DNA of 64,000 bases from Natrarchaeobaculum sulfurireducens (GTDB taxonomy: Archaea; Halobacteriota; Halobacteria; Halobacteriales; Natrialbaceae), in NCBI RefSeq assembly GCF_003430825.1, contig NZ_CP024047.1, forward strand, positions 1,984,001-2,048,000. Reading direction: 5' to 3'. Below are positions 16,991 to 27,847 of the stretch, piece by piece. The position numbers and the translations under genes were made by a program. The notes beneath the pieces are model-generated. The model did not search any database and was not told where the DNA came from. It saw nothing but the letters and a program-made list of their open reading frames with translations. The first letter of the stretch is position 1. Every line of letters starts with the position of its first letter.

Positions 16991-17140
16991 CACGACTGCA
17001 CACACTCGCCGTTGGCGGTCGATCAACAAGGGTCGTCGCGGCCACCGGCACCGCTTCGACAGCGATCGAATCGGATCGCGTCGCCGTCTATCGTCCGGAG
17101 GAACGCTTATTCCGCTAACTATCCTCGGTTGGAACGAGAC

Positions 17141-19117
17141 ATGGATAATCGGAACGGCTGGGAGCGGACGAACTCAGCCCTGACCGGCACGACCCATCGC
17201 CCTCCAGGTTCGTTCGTCGACCAGGCGAACGTCACGAACGAGTCGATTCACCGTGAGTTCGATGCCGAGTGGCCGGCGTGTTGGGACCGAGCAGCCGCGT
17301 TGCTCGAGTGGGACCAGCCGTACGAGACGATTCTCGAGGACGACAATCCTCCCTTTTACCGGTGGTTCACCGGCGGCGAACTGAACGCCTCGTACAACTG
17401 CATCGACCGACATCTCGAGACGGGGCGGAAGACCCACGCAGCGATCCGGTGGGAGGGAAAGCAGGGCGAACGCGAGACGTACACCTACCAGGATCTGGCG
17501 GTCGAGGTCAACGAGCTCGCCGCCGCCTTGCAGGGACTCGGCGTCGGCGCGGACGACATCGTGACGATCTATCTCCCGATGATTCCGGAACTCCCCATCG
17601 CGATGCTCGCGTGTGCCCGTATCGGCGCACCACACAGCGTCGTCTTCGCGGGCTTTTCGGCGGACGCACTCGCGACCCGAATGGCCGCAGCCGACAGCGA
17701 GTTCCTGATCACCTGTGATGGGTACTATCGACGTGGCGATGCGTTCAACCAGAAGAGCAAGGTCGACAACGCGTGTCTCTCACTCGACCACGACGTCCGG
17801 ACAGTCGTCGTCGACCGACTGGGCGAAGACCTCCCACACGTGTTGGGCGACGACGAGTGGGACTACCACGACCTTCAGCAGCGTTATGCTGGCGAGCGCG
17901 TCGATCCGGTGTCGCGTGACGCCGAGGACATGCTGTTTCTGATGTATACCTCCGGGACGACGGGCGAACCGAAAGGCGTCGTTCACACGACGGGCGGCTA
18001 TCTCGCACACGTCGCGTGGACGACCCACGCGGTTCTCGACGTCAAGCCCGAAGACACCTACTGGTGTGCAGCGGATATCGGCTGGATCACGGGCCACTCC
18101 TACATCGTCTACGGCCCGCTCGCGCTCGGGACGACGACGGTCATGTACGAAGGCTCTCCGGATTACCCGGATCGCGACCGGCTCTGGGAAATCGTCGACC
18201 GGAACGCAGTCGACGTCTTCTATACGGCACCGACGGCGATCCGCGCGTTCATGAAGTGGGGCGAAGAGTACCCCGGTCGCCACGACCTCTCCTCGCTGCG
18301 ACTGCTCGGGACGGTCGGCGAACCGATCAGTCCTCGGCCGTGGGCGTGGTACCGCGACCACGTCGGTGACGGCGAGTGTCCGGTCGTCGACACCTGGTGG
18401 CAGACCGAAACGGGTGCCGTGATGCTCTCGACGCTGCCCGGCGTCGACGAGATGAAACCCGGAGCCGCAGGGCCGCCGTTGCCCGGAACCGACGTCAGAG
18501 TCGTCGACGCGAACGGTCGAGAAGTCGATCCCGGTGAGACGGGCTATCTGACACTCGCCAGTCCCTGGCCTGGAATGGCACGTACACTCTACGACGGCGA
18601 CGACCGCTTTCGATCGGAGTACTGGAATCGCTTCTCGGATGCTGAAGCCGGTGAGTGGCGCTACTTCAGCGGTGACACGGCGACCATCGACGAGGACGGC
18701 TACGTTACCGTCCTCGGCCGAGTCGACGACGTAATTAACGTCGCCGGCCGCCGACTGAGCACGATGGAAATCGAAGGCGCGGTAACCGACGTCGACGGCG
18801 TCGCCGAAACCGCCGTCGTCGGCCGCTCGAGCGAGTGCGACGGGACCGAAATCTACGTCTACGTGAGCACTGAACGCAGCGTCGATGCAGACGGGGCGGT
18901 TCGGGACGCGATCGTCGAGAACGTCGAGAGCGCGATCGGCCCGTTCGCGCGCCCGAGCGAGATCGTCTTTACGCCCGAACTGCCGAAGACGCGCTCGGGA
19001 AAGATCATGCGCCGACTGCTCGAGGACGTCGCCAACGGTGAGGAACTCGGCGATACGAGCGCGCTTCGAAACCCGGAGATCGTCGGTGAAATCCAGACGG
19101 AGCGCGGCGACCACTGA
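17141..19117 (+). CDS. acs: Acetyl-CoA synthetase, AMP-forming, copy 1
   Basis: A 658-residue ANL-superfamily enzyme that makes acetyl-CoA from acetate, ATP and CoA. Visible signatures are the P-loop-like YTSGTTGEPKGVVHTTGGY, the core VDTWWQTETGAVM, the hinge LGRVDDVINVAGRRLSTMEI, and the C-terminal PKTRSGKIMRRLL whose Lys is catalytic and a known acetylation site in this family. ATG 17141 lies about 33 bases after a TTAT-rich box, fitting a near-leaderless transcript. It shares long near-identical DNA with the second acs at 21739, from which it is separated by a regulator gene. Confidence 0.95.
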   Translation: MDNRNGWERTNSALTGTTHRPPGSFVDQANVTNESIHREFDAEWPACWDRAAALLEWDQPYETILEDDNPPFYRWFTGGELNASYNCIDRHLETGRKTHAAIRWEGKQGERETYTYQDLAVEVNELAAALQGLGVGADDIVTIYLPMIPELPIAMLACARIGAPHSVVFAGFSADALATRMAAADSEFLITCDGYYRRGDAFNQKSKVDNACLSLDHDVRTVVVDRLGEDLPHVLGDDEWDYHDLQQRYAGERVDPVSRDAEDMLFLMYTSGTTGEPKGVVHTTGGYLAHVAWTTHAVLDVKPEDTYWCAADIGWITGHSYIVYGPLALGTTTVMYEGSPDYPDRDRLWEIVDRNAVDVFYTAPTAIRAFMKWGEEYPGRHDLSSLRLLGTVGEPISPRPWAWYRDHVGDGECPVVDTWWQTETGAVMLSTLPGVDEMKPGAAGPPLPGTDVRVVDANGREVDPGETGYLTLASPWPGMARTLYDGDDRFRSEYWNRFSDAEAGEWRYFSGDTATIDEDGYVTVLGRVDDVINVAGRRLSTMEIEGAVTDVDGVAETAVVGRSSECDGTEIYVYVSTERSVDADGAVRDAIVENVESAIGPFARPSEIVFTPELPKTRSGKIMRRLLEDVANGEELGDTSALRNPEIVGEIQTERGDH

Positions 19118-19119
19118 CA

Positions 19120-19243
19120 GTTTCGCAAATCCAAGTTATGCGAAACGACGACTCACAGTTTCACCCAGGATGGTGGTCGAGATCTACACAAGCGCTGTCC
19201 AGACCCAGTACAATTATGTTCGCGTCCGTTGAAATTGCGAAAC
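19120..19243 (+). promoter_or_regulatory. Inverted-repeat operator and promoter of the recombinase-Bat regulator
   Basis: GTTTCGCA at 19120-19127 and its exact complement-reverse TGCGAAAC at 19139-19146 form an 8-bp palindrome with an 11-base spacer. A third TGCGAAAC lies at 19236-19243, directly against the ATG at 19244. An AATTATG element about 29 bases before the ATG can serve as TATA box. The arrangement fits a regulator-binding site, possibly autoregulatory; which protein binds is not known. Confidence 0.55.
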
Positions 19244-21487
19244 ATGTCACTCGAGGCGGCTGCCGACGCCGTCCTCTCGCGCCGCCAGTACGAGTCACTG
19301 CTTGACGCCGCGGAAACCTACCGTGAGGCGCTAGTCGTCAGGCTCTGTGGGGAAGTCGGACTCCGGCCCGCAGAGCTCGCCGGGCTCACGATCGGCGACG
19401 TCGAGCAGGTTCGGATGGACCCGCCACGATATCTCGTGCGGGTGCCATCGATCGGCGAGCGTGAAGGGCGGACCAGCTATTTGCCGACGACCGTCGAGCG
19501 CGAACTGCGCCGCTACGCCCGGAGTAACGACCTCGCTGCTGAAGACCGAATCTTTTCGGTCACACCACGCCGACTCCAGATGCTCGTCGCCGATGTCGCC
19601 AAACGGGCCGCCGATCTGTTCGACACCCCGTCGCTGGCCGACGTCTCCTCGGGCGATCTCCGACACTACTTCGCCCATCGGTCCCTGGTCGATCACGACG
19701 TCAACCCTCGAATCGTCAAGTCTGCCGGCGGCTGGCAGAGCTTCGAGGCCCTCGAGCCGTATTTTCCCCAGCCGAGTGATGTAGAGATCGTCGACGCCTT
19801 CGACACCGTCGAGCGACCTTCAGGACCCGACCGCAACCGGTCTGGATCACGATCCGGACCAATGGTGAGCGACGACAGCGTAATCAGGCTGTTGCTCGCT
19901 GCCAGCGATCGATACGCGCTGATCCGGCTCGACGAGGACGGCTACGTCGAGCGCTGGAACCGAAGCGGTGCCTCACTGTTCGGCTACCGCGCCGGCGAGA
20001 TCGTCGGCACGCACGTCTCTACGTTTTACCCCGACGAAGCCGTCGAAGACGGAGCCCCCGAACGGACCCTGGCTACAGCGGTCGAGGAGTCCGGATACGA
20101 GACGGAGGGGTGGCGAGTGCACAAGGATGGGTCCCGATTCCGCGCGACCGAAGTCATCTCTCCGCTTCGGAACGACCGGGGACGCCACCGCGGTTACGCC
20201 GTCTTCGTTCGTGACGTCTCGACTCACTACGAGGCTCTCGAGGCAATCGAAGCCGAACGCGACGCACTCGAGCGTCAGATTGCGATCGGCCGCGGCCAGC
20301 GAGCGCTCACACGGGCGTTGCTCGGATCGACTGACCACGGAGAAGTAGAAACGCGCACGTGTGAGGCGCTGGCCAGCAGCGAGGCCTACGAGTTCGCCTG
20401 GATCGACCGGACGACGTTCACGGACCGACACAGCGAGTGGCGAGCCGCGGCTGGCATTGGACCCGGCGCAGTCGACCGACTCGTCCCCGATGAGTGGGTC
20501 GACGCGCCGACAACAGAAGTCGACGACGGCTCGCTCGACGCTGCACCGACCGACGACGCGACACCGATGGTCAACGTCGCAACCGAGGTCAGCAGCGATC
20601 TCGGAGGTGATCGGTTCGATGGCACCCTCGCGCGCGTGAGTCTCTCGTACGGCGATACGGTCTACGGAAGTCTCTCGGTGGCGACGACCAGACCGAACGC
20701 ATTCGACGGCGAAGAACGACAGTGGCTCGAGACGATCGGCAGGCAGGTCGGCTACGCGATCACCGCAGTTCGCCGGCGGAACCTCCTGCTGTCCGACCGT
20801 GTCGTCGAACTCGAGATCGCCTGTCGAGACGAGGAGTCGTTTTTCGTCGCCGCCTCCCAGGAACTCGAGTGTCGATTCGAGCTCGATTCACTCGTCCCGG
20901 TTTCGGAGTCGACCCAGTTGTACTACCTCCGTCTCGAAGGGACACCGCCGGCTGACGTGTTCGACCGTGCCGAGGCAGATCCGGGCATTGCAGACTACCG
21001 GTTGATCGAGACCTACGAGGATGGGTGGCGTGTCGAGTTCGTCGTCGAGGGATCGTCACCGACGCTGACGCTGACCGAGTACGGCGTCACGGTCGTTGAC
21101 GCGGTCTTCGATACCGGAACGGCGATGGTGACGGGCGAGTGTGCCGCCGACGCCGACCTGCGGACGATACTCAACGGACTGCGGGCCGCATTCCCGGCTT
21201 CTGAACTCATCGGAAAGCGAGAGGCCGAACGGACCGTCCAGACCGCTCGCGAGTTCCGCGAAGGCCTCGAGGATCGGCTGACCGACCGCCAGGAGGCCGC
21301 GTTGCGAGCCGCGTATTTCGGCGGTTACTACGACTGGCCCCGCGAGAGCACGGCCGAAGAGGTCGCCGACGCGATGGGGATTTCATCACCGACGCTTCAC
21401 AACCACCTTCGGAAAGGCCAGCACGAACTCCTCCGAACGTTTTTCGACGACCCGGCAGAGGGGGCCGTCGGCGAGTCGACCAGGTGA
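19244..21487 (+). CDS. Regulator fusing a tyrosine-recombinase-like domain, PAS, GAF and Bat-type HTH
   Basis: A 747-residue protein. Residues 1-180 look like the catalytic domain of a tyrosine recombinase: GLRPAELAGL (Arg41), SGDLRHYFAHRSLVDHDVNP (Arg140), AGGWQ (Trp164) and ALEPYF (Tyr173). The usual His of HxLR is missing. Next come a PAS domain (about 210-330; IVGTHVSTFYPDEA, KDGSRFRATEVISPLRND) and a GAF region (about 345-510). A Bat-associated module is followed by the C-terminal HTH_10 (LTDRQEAALRAAYFGGYYDW, EVADAMGISSPTLHNHL). Bat proteins are haloarchaeal transcription activators. Lying between two acs genes, it probably controls acetate use. The N-terminal domain is likely used for DNA or dimer contacts rather than recombination. 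Confidence 0.85.
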   Translation: MSLEAAADAVLSRRQYESLLDAAETYREALVVRLCGEVGLRPAELAGLTIGDVEQVRMDPPRYLVRVPSIGEREGRTSYLPTTVERELRRYARSNDLAAEDRIFSVTPRRLQMLVADVAKRAADLFDTPSLADVSSGDLRHYFAHRSLVDHDVNPRIVKSAGGWQSFEALEPYFPQPSDVEIVDAFDTVERPSGPDRNRSGSRSGPMVSDDSVIRLLLAASDRYALIRLDEDGYVERWNRSGASLFGYRAGEIVGTHVSTFYPDEAVEDGAPERTLATAVEESGYETEGWRVHKDGSRFRATEVISPLRNDRGRHRGYAVFVRDVSTHYEALEAIEAERDALERQIAIGRGQRALTRALLGSTDHGEVETRTCEALASSEAYEFAWIDRTTFTDRHSEWRAAAGIGPGAVDRLVPDEWVDAPTTEVDDGSLDAAPTDDATPMVNVATEVSSDLGGDRFDGTLARVSLSYGDTVYGSLSVATTRPNAFDGEERQWLETIGRQVGYAITAVRRRNLLLSDRVVELEIACRDEESFFVAASQELECRFELDSLVPVSESTQLYYLRLEGTPPADVFDRAEADPGIADYRLIETYEDGWRVEFVVEGSSPTLTLTEYGVTVVDAVFDTGTAMVTGECAADADLRTILNGLRAAFPASELIGKREAERTVQTAREFREGLEDRLTDRQEAALRAAYFGGYYDWPRESTAEEVADAMGISSPTLHNHLRKGQHELLRTFFDDPAEGAVGESTR

Positions 21488-21701
21488 CCGACCGCCCCGT
21501 CACCACACTAAGCCTCTAGAGGGGCCGTCAGATCCGGAGCGAAGCGGCCGCTCTCTGGCATCGGGCACTCTCACACGGCTCGTCGTTCGTCCGCCGTCTC
21601 TTCCTTACAGACGATTCCCTTGAATTTTTCATCGATTTTAGAAAGAAAGTATTCTGGACGATCGGTTTATCTCTCGATCGATTTTGTACAGCTAGAGTCG
21701 C

Positions 21702-21709
21702 ACTTTACT
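21702..21709 (+). promoter_or_regulatory. TATA box of the second acs gene
   Basis: ACTTTACT lies about 33 bases before ATG 21739 within an otherwise T-rich, low-GC stretch (about 21600-21720), giving a very short leader. Confidence 0.55.
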
Positions 21710-21738
21710 ATCACCGTTGCTCATTGATTGGGTGTATC

Positions 21739-23715
<1,977 letters not shown>

Positions 23716-23773
23716 CCAACGGCCTTTTCGGACGCACACGAGTGGGCACGAGACTACGAGACGAAAACAAACT

Positions 23774-24181
23774 ATGTCAGACAATACCAACCAGAATTCG
23801 ACGGACGTTGCCGAGACAGACGGCGGCGTGAAGACGGAAGCGTACCTCGATAAGGAAATAAATTTATTCAAGCCAGCGACGCCGTTCATGCGGGACAACC
23901 TGCGTGCGATGTGGGGATTGTTCGCGCTGTGGGCGATCATCGTCTTCGGACCGACGACGGCGATCCTGTTCGCCCCGGAGTTCATGACCGGGACGGAGGT
24001 GCTCGGTGGATTCCCGCTACACTTCTTCATTACGGCGGTCGTGACCCCGCTCGGGGCACTCGTGCTGTCGGCGGTTTATGCGTTCCAGCGCGACCGGCTC
24101 GATACAAAGTACGGCATCAGTCACGAAGACGAAGAAGACGCCGAGACAGGGGCAGTGGCCGCCGACGGGGGTGAACAATGA
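23774..24181 (+). CDS. DUF4212 small subunit of a sodium:solute symporter
   Basis: A 135-residue membrane protein with a soluble acidic N-terminus, the family block YLDKEINLFKPATPFMRDNL, two transmembrane helices (LFALWAIIVFGPTTAIL; FFITAVVTPLGALVLSAVY) and a short charged tail. DUF4212 proteins are nearly always encoded just before an SSS-family permease and are thought to be its partner subunit. It overlaps that permease by four bases (ATGA). Confidence 0.92.
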   Translation: MSDNTNQNSTDVAETDGGVKTEAYLDKEINLFKPATPFMRDNLRAMWGLFALWAIIVFGPTTAILFAPEFMTGTEVLGGFPLHFFITAVVTPLGALVLSAVYAFQRDRLDTKYGISHEDEEDAETGAVAADGGEQ

Positions 24182-25824
24182 TAGAGCCAGTCGTCCTCGA
24201 GTCTGCCCTCGACATCGGGTTCAAACTCGTGCCGACGCTGACGCTCGCAGGGATGCTCATACTGTTCCTGGGCGTCGGATACTTCTTCCGCGTTGCGGCA
24301 GTCGACGAACTGTGGGTCGCCGGTCGATCGATCGGTTCGATCGAAAACGGCATGGCAATTGGCGCGAACTGGATGAGCGCCGCGTCGTACCTCGGGGTGG
24401 CCGGACTGATTGCGACGATCGGCTACTTCGGACTGGCGTACGTCGTTGGCTGGACGACCGGGTACTTCATCCTGCTTATCTTCATGGCGGCCCAGTTCCG
24501 TCGCTTCGGGAAGTACACGGCACCCGACTTCGTCGGTGACCGGTTCTACTCCGACTGGGCGCGCGGTATCGCCGCGTTCACCACGCTCGTCATCGCGTTC
24601 GTCTACGCGATCGGACAGGCAAGCGGCATGGGTCTGATGTCCCAGTACATCTTCGGCCTCTCCTACGAGGTCGGCGTCATCCTGCTGATGGTTGTTACCA
24701 TCGGTTACGTTGCCCTCTCGGGCATGCTGGGGACGACCAAGAACATGGCGATCCAGTACATCATCCTGATCATCGCCTTTACGCTCGGCCTCTACGCGAC
24801 CGGCTGGGCGCAGGGCTGGTCGCTCGCCGTACCGTACTTAGAGGCCGGTCCGGAGGTCGCCGAGGCGGCGAGCCTCGAGGCCCAGCTCGTCGAACCGTTC
24901 GCGTTCACGAGCTACTACGGCTGGATCGCGCTGACGTTCAGTCTCATCGTCGGTACCTGTGGGCTACCTCACGTTCTGGTGCGGTTTTACACGGTCGACA
25001 ACGAACGGACGGCCCGCTGGTCGACGGTCTGGGGGCTGTTCTTCATCTGTCTGCTCTACTGGGGTACCGCGACGTATGCGGCCTTCGGTGGGCTGCTGTA
25101 CGCCGACGGCCCCGGTGGTGGCAGCTTCATGGACATGCCCGGTGGGGACGCGGACTCGATCGTTCTGTTGACAGCCCAGCTCGCGGAGCTGCCCGAGTGG
25201 CTGGTCGGACTCGTCGCTGCGGGTGCAGTTGCAGCGGCGCTCGCGACCACTGCAGGACTGTTCATCACGGCATCTTCGGCTGCCGCACACGACATCTACA
25301 CGAACCTCTACAAGGAGGACGCGACCCAGCGCGAACAGATGATCGTCGGTCGGACCACGATCCTCGGCATCGGTATCCTGACGATGCTGATCGGACTCAA
25401 CCCGCCGGCGCTCATCGGCGAACTCGTCGCGATGTCGTTCGCAATCGCAGGATCGATCTTCTTCCCCGTGTTCTTCCTTGGGCTCTGGTGGGAGAAAACG
25501 ACGAAAGAAGGAGCGATCTCCGGGATGCTCGTCGGAATGGCGATCTCGTTCGGCGCGATCTTGAACGACACGGCACTCCCAATGTACACCGGTGTTGAAG
25601 GGGCCGTGATTCCAGAGCTGGCCGTGTGGCTGCCAGGCACCGCCTCGGCGCTCATTGGCGTTCCGGTCGTATTCACGGTCATCATCGTCGTTTCGGTGTT
25701 CACGGAAGAGCCACCAGAGGACGTCAAACGACTCGTCCGCCAGTGTCACAGCCCCGAACCGATGAAGAAGATGGACTCCGCCGAAGACGTCGCCGCTGAC
25801 GGCGGCACCCCTGCAGACGACTAA
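24178..25824 (+). CDS. Sodium:solute symporter, probably for acetate or another short carboxylate
   Basis: A 548-residue SSS-family permease with about 13 hydrophobic helices. Recognisable parts are FRVAAVDELWVAGRSIGSIE followed by GMAIGANWMSAASYLG near the N-terminus, GTCGLPHVLVRFYTV in the middle, and a conserved late segment ATTAGLFITASSAAAHDIY. These match the ActP/VC2705 branch that pairs with DUF4212. Position after acs and before a Usp gene supports uptake of acetate or a similar acid driven by Na+. The exact substrate cannot be read from the sequence. Confidence 0.92.
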   Translation: MIEPVVLESALDIGFKLVPTLTLAGMLILFLGVGYFFRVAAVDELWVAGRSIGSIENGMAIGANWMSAASYLGVAGLIATIGYFGLAYVVGWTTGYFILLIFMAAQFRRFGKYTAPDFVGDRFYSDWARGIAAFTTLVIAFVYAIGQASGMGLMSQYIFGLSYEVGVILLMVVTIGYVALSGMLGTTKNMAIQYIILIIAFTLGLYATGWAQGWSLAVPYLEAGPEVAEAASLEAQLVEPFAFTSYYGWIALTFSLIVGTCGLPHVLVRFYTVDNERTARWSTVWGLFFICLLYWGTATYAAFGGLLYADGPGGGSFMDMPGGDADSIVLLTAQLAELPEWLVGLVAAGAVAAALATTAGLFITASSAAAHDIYTNLYKEDATQREQMIVGRTTILGIGILTMLIGLNPPALIGELVAMSFAIAGSIFFPVFFLGLWWEKTTKEGAISGMLVGMAISFGAILNDTALPMYTGVEGAVIPELAVWLPGTASALIGVPVVFTVIIVVSVFTEEPPEDVKRLVRQCHSPEPMKKMDSAEDVAADGGTPADD

Positions 25825-25826
25825 CC

Positions 25827-26285
25827 ATGTACGACAGTATACTCGTCCCGACAGATGGAAGCGCAGTCGCCGAGAACGCCGTCGATCACGCGATCGACAT
25901 CGCCTCGCAGTACGACGCGGACGTCCACGCCTTGTACGTGGTCGACCTCGACGCGATGGACGTCGCCGTCGGCACCGAACAGATCGACCGCTTCAGGCAG
26001 GGCGACCTGAGCGATCTGCCCGAACTCGAGCAACGGGCCCGTAATGCCACCGACTACGTGGCCGAACAAGCCAGTGAGCACGGACTCGAGGTAACCGAAG
26101 CGATCGTCGCGGGCAACCCGCGGAAACGAATCGCAGACTACGGTGAAGAACACGACATCGACATGGTCGTGATGGGGTCGGCCGGCCGCGGTGGCGTCCG
26201 TCGGATGCTACTCGGCAGCGTCGCCGAACGGACGCTCCGGGCGACGACCATCCCGGTCCTCGTCGTCGACGCTCGCGAGGACTGA
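25827..26285 (+). CDS. Universal stress protein (UspA family) linked to the symporter
   Basis: A 152-residue UspA protein starting MYDSILVPTDGSAVAENAVD and carrying the ATP-type loop GSAGRGGVRRMLLGSVAERT and final strand PVLVVDA. It begins two bases after the symporter stop, so the two are surely cotranscribed. Usp proteins next to SSS/DUF4212 transporters are common in haloarchaea and are thought to modulate transport. Confidence 0.93.
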   Translation: MYDSILVPTDGSAVAENAVDHAIDIASQYDADVHALYVVDLDAMDVAVGTEQIDRFRQGDLSDLPELEQRARNATDYVAEQASEHGLEVTEAIVAGNPRKRIADYGEEHDIDMVVMGSAGRGGVRRMLLGSVAERTLRATTIPVLVVDARED

Positions 26286-26350
26286 CAGTACCGACGCACC
26301 GACTGGCGGTGCTCCTGTGACGCGATTTTTGACCATAACTCACAACGCGA

Positions 26351-26797
26351 TCAGTCTTCGACGTCGAGTTCGACCAGCTCGAGCGAGCGGTCGAGATGGC
26401 AGACGTCGTGTGGCGGTTCACCGAGGATCTCGCGGATGCGGTACTCCTCGTCGAACTCGACGCCGTCGGGGTCACAGAACTCGTGGCTGGGACACTCGAT
26501 GTACGGACACGGGCCTGGAAGGCTCGTCTTGCTGCCGGCGAACGCTCCCTTGCCGTGGATGTTCGCACGGACCGAGACAGGTTCGACCTCGACGGCTCTG
26601 ACGCCATCATCGTGCATCGCACACTCGAGGGTCTGGGCGTTTTCGCGGACCGACGTGACGCGATACTTCGTATCGGTCGACAGATTGAGACACTGACTCC
26701 GGTATGGACAGCCGGCACAGCCGTCGGCTTCGCCCTGGTAGATAAACTCGGTCCCCGGCTCGGCCAGCCGGGTTCCGATGAGGGTCACGGTCGACAT
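26351..26797 (-). CDS. UPF0179 family cysteine-rich protein
   Basis: A 148-residue protein from ATG 26797 (MSTVTLIGTRLAEPGTEF). It carries two cysteine groups, CAGCPYRSQC and a later PGPCPYIECPSHEFC, plus a final Cys near DVCHLDRSLEL. The pattern matches the archaeal UPF0179 family, whose function is unknown. The regular cysteines suggest a metal or Fe-S site. It is convergent with the Usp gene. Confidence 0.88.
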   Translation of the reverse strand: MSTVTLIGTRLAEPGTEFIYQGEADGCAGCPYRSQCLNLSTDTKYRVTSVRENAQTLECAMHDDGVRAVEVEPVSVRANIHGKGAFAGSKTSLPGPCPYIECPSHEFCDPDGVEFDEEYRIREILGEPPHDVCHLDRSLELVELDVED

Positions 26798-26862
26798 GGC
26801 AACGGGTAGTGCCCACGCGTGGTTAAGCCTCACGCGTGAGCGCGTACGGACGGTCGACGCGT

Positions 26863-27267
26863 TCAGCCGTCGTCACGACCGGTGAGATCGTCCAGTCGCT
26901 CGAGATATCTGTCGCGAGGAACCTGATAGCAACTGCGATACTCGAGGTCGCCAGCGGCAAAACGCGTCGCCAACTCGCTTGCGTACTCGAGTGCGTCGTC
27001 TCGGTCCGGGAATCGTCGGCCGTCCTCGACGGTGACGTCTGGCTCTAAGTAGAACGTGACGAACCAGTCGTCGGCCGCGGTCGTATCGGTCGGGTTGCGG
27101 CCGGGGCGTCGGGTCCGGCGGCCATGGGTGACGTATAGCGTGGGGAGACACGCAGCCGGGAAGGAATCGGCGTTAAAGACGTCCGGACGATAGGCGAGGA
27201 CGAGTCGACCGTCGTCACCGTCTGCCCAGACGTCCCACGCTGCCGGTAGTGCCGGGATGTCGCTCAT
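26863..27267 (-). CDS. DUF5820 family protein
   Basis: A 134-residue soluble protein from ATG 27267 (MSDIPALPAAWDVWADGDDG). The central block LAYRPDVFNADSFPAACLPT, the basic patch HGRRTRRPGR, and VTFYLEPDVTVEDGRRF are features I associate with the haloarchaeal DUF5820 family. Function is unknown. A TATA-like ATTTACC lies about 25 bases upstream of the ATG, suggesting a leaderless message. Confidence 0.78.
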   Translation of the reverse strand: MSDIPALPAAWDVWADGDDGRLVLAYRPDVFNADSFPAACLPTLYVTHGRRTRRPGRNPTDTTAADDWFVTFYLEPDVTVEDGRRFPDRDDALEYASELATRFAAGDLEYRSCYQVPRDRYLERLDDLTGRDDG

Positions 27268-27847
27268 GTGTGTCGATAGGGCTAGTGATGGTAAATGGTC
27301 GTCGTGGCCAGTGGGCCGGTCCACGGAAGCGGGGAGTGTATAGCCACGGTGACCAACCGCGCGCGAGCAGACCACGACAATGCAAGGGGACCAGTTATGC
27401 CGTCAATCGGTAAAAATGCCCTGTGGTACCAGATGACAGTATGTTTTTCTGGCAAGAAATGCCTGAAAATAGGTTCTGGTAAATACCTGTTGGGGCCAAC
27501 TTTAAGTATCTGGATTACTCACTCATTAAATACTATCGGTATCCGTCCGCCGGACCGATCCACTCTGCGCCCGTCCCCGGCGCACGTCGTGTGAAACCAA
27601 CGACCAGGGTTCACACACCAATGAGTGGTGATCGCCCACACATGACACGACCGTTCGACGCCGCCCGAAAGGGAGACGCGTTCTGGCAACGCCTCGTTAC
27701 CGAGACGACCGTGAGGTGCCACGCTGGCTCTAGCAAGCAGTACGAACGTGACGCTTCGGCCGCGAGACGTTCCAGCAGATCGGGAACCGCACACACAAAC
27801 CCCGTGCGATCACGGACGACCGACGGTGGGGATTTACACTACCAACC
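27268..27847. other. 580-base gene-free region upstream of prkA
   Basis: No convincing coding frame is present; an 86-codon + strand frame here has a Thr/Arg-rich composition foreign to the organism. A clearly AT-rich core lies at about 27400-27540 and includes TATA-like elements CTTTAAGTA (27501) and ATTAAATAC (27526). If these drive prkA, its message would have a leader of roughly 290-320 bases, which is long for a haloarchaeon. No TATA box sits at the usual distance from the prkA ATG. Confidence 0.5.

Noticed and set aside
17780-19114. 444-residue minus-strand frame opposite acs
   Set aside because: It is the antisense of a highly conserved gene. A similar shadow occurs opposite the second acs, as expected from shared DNA.
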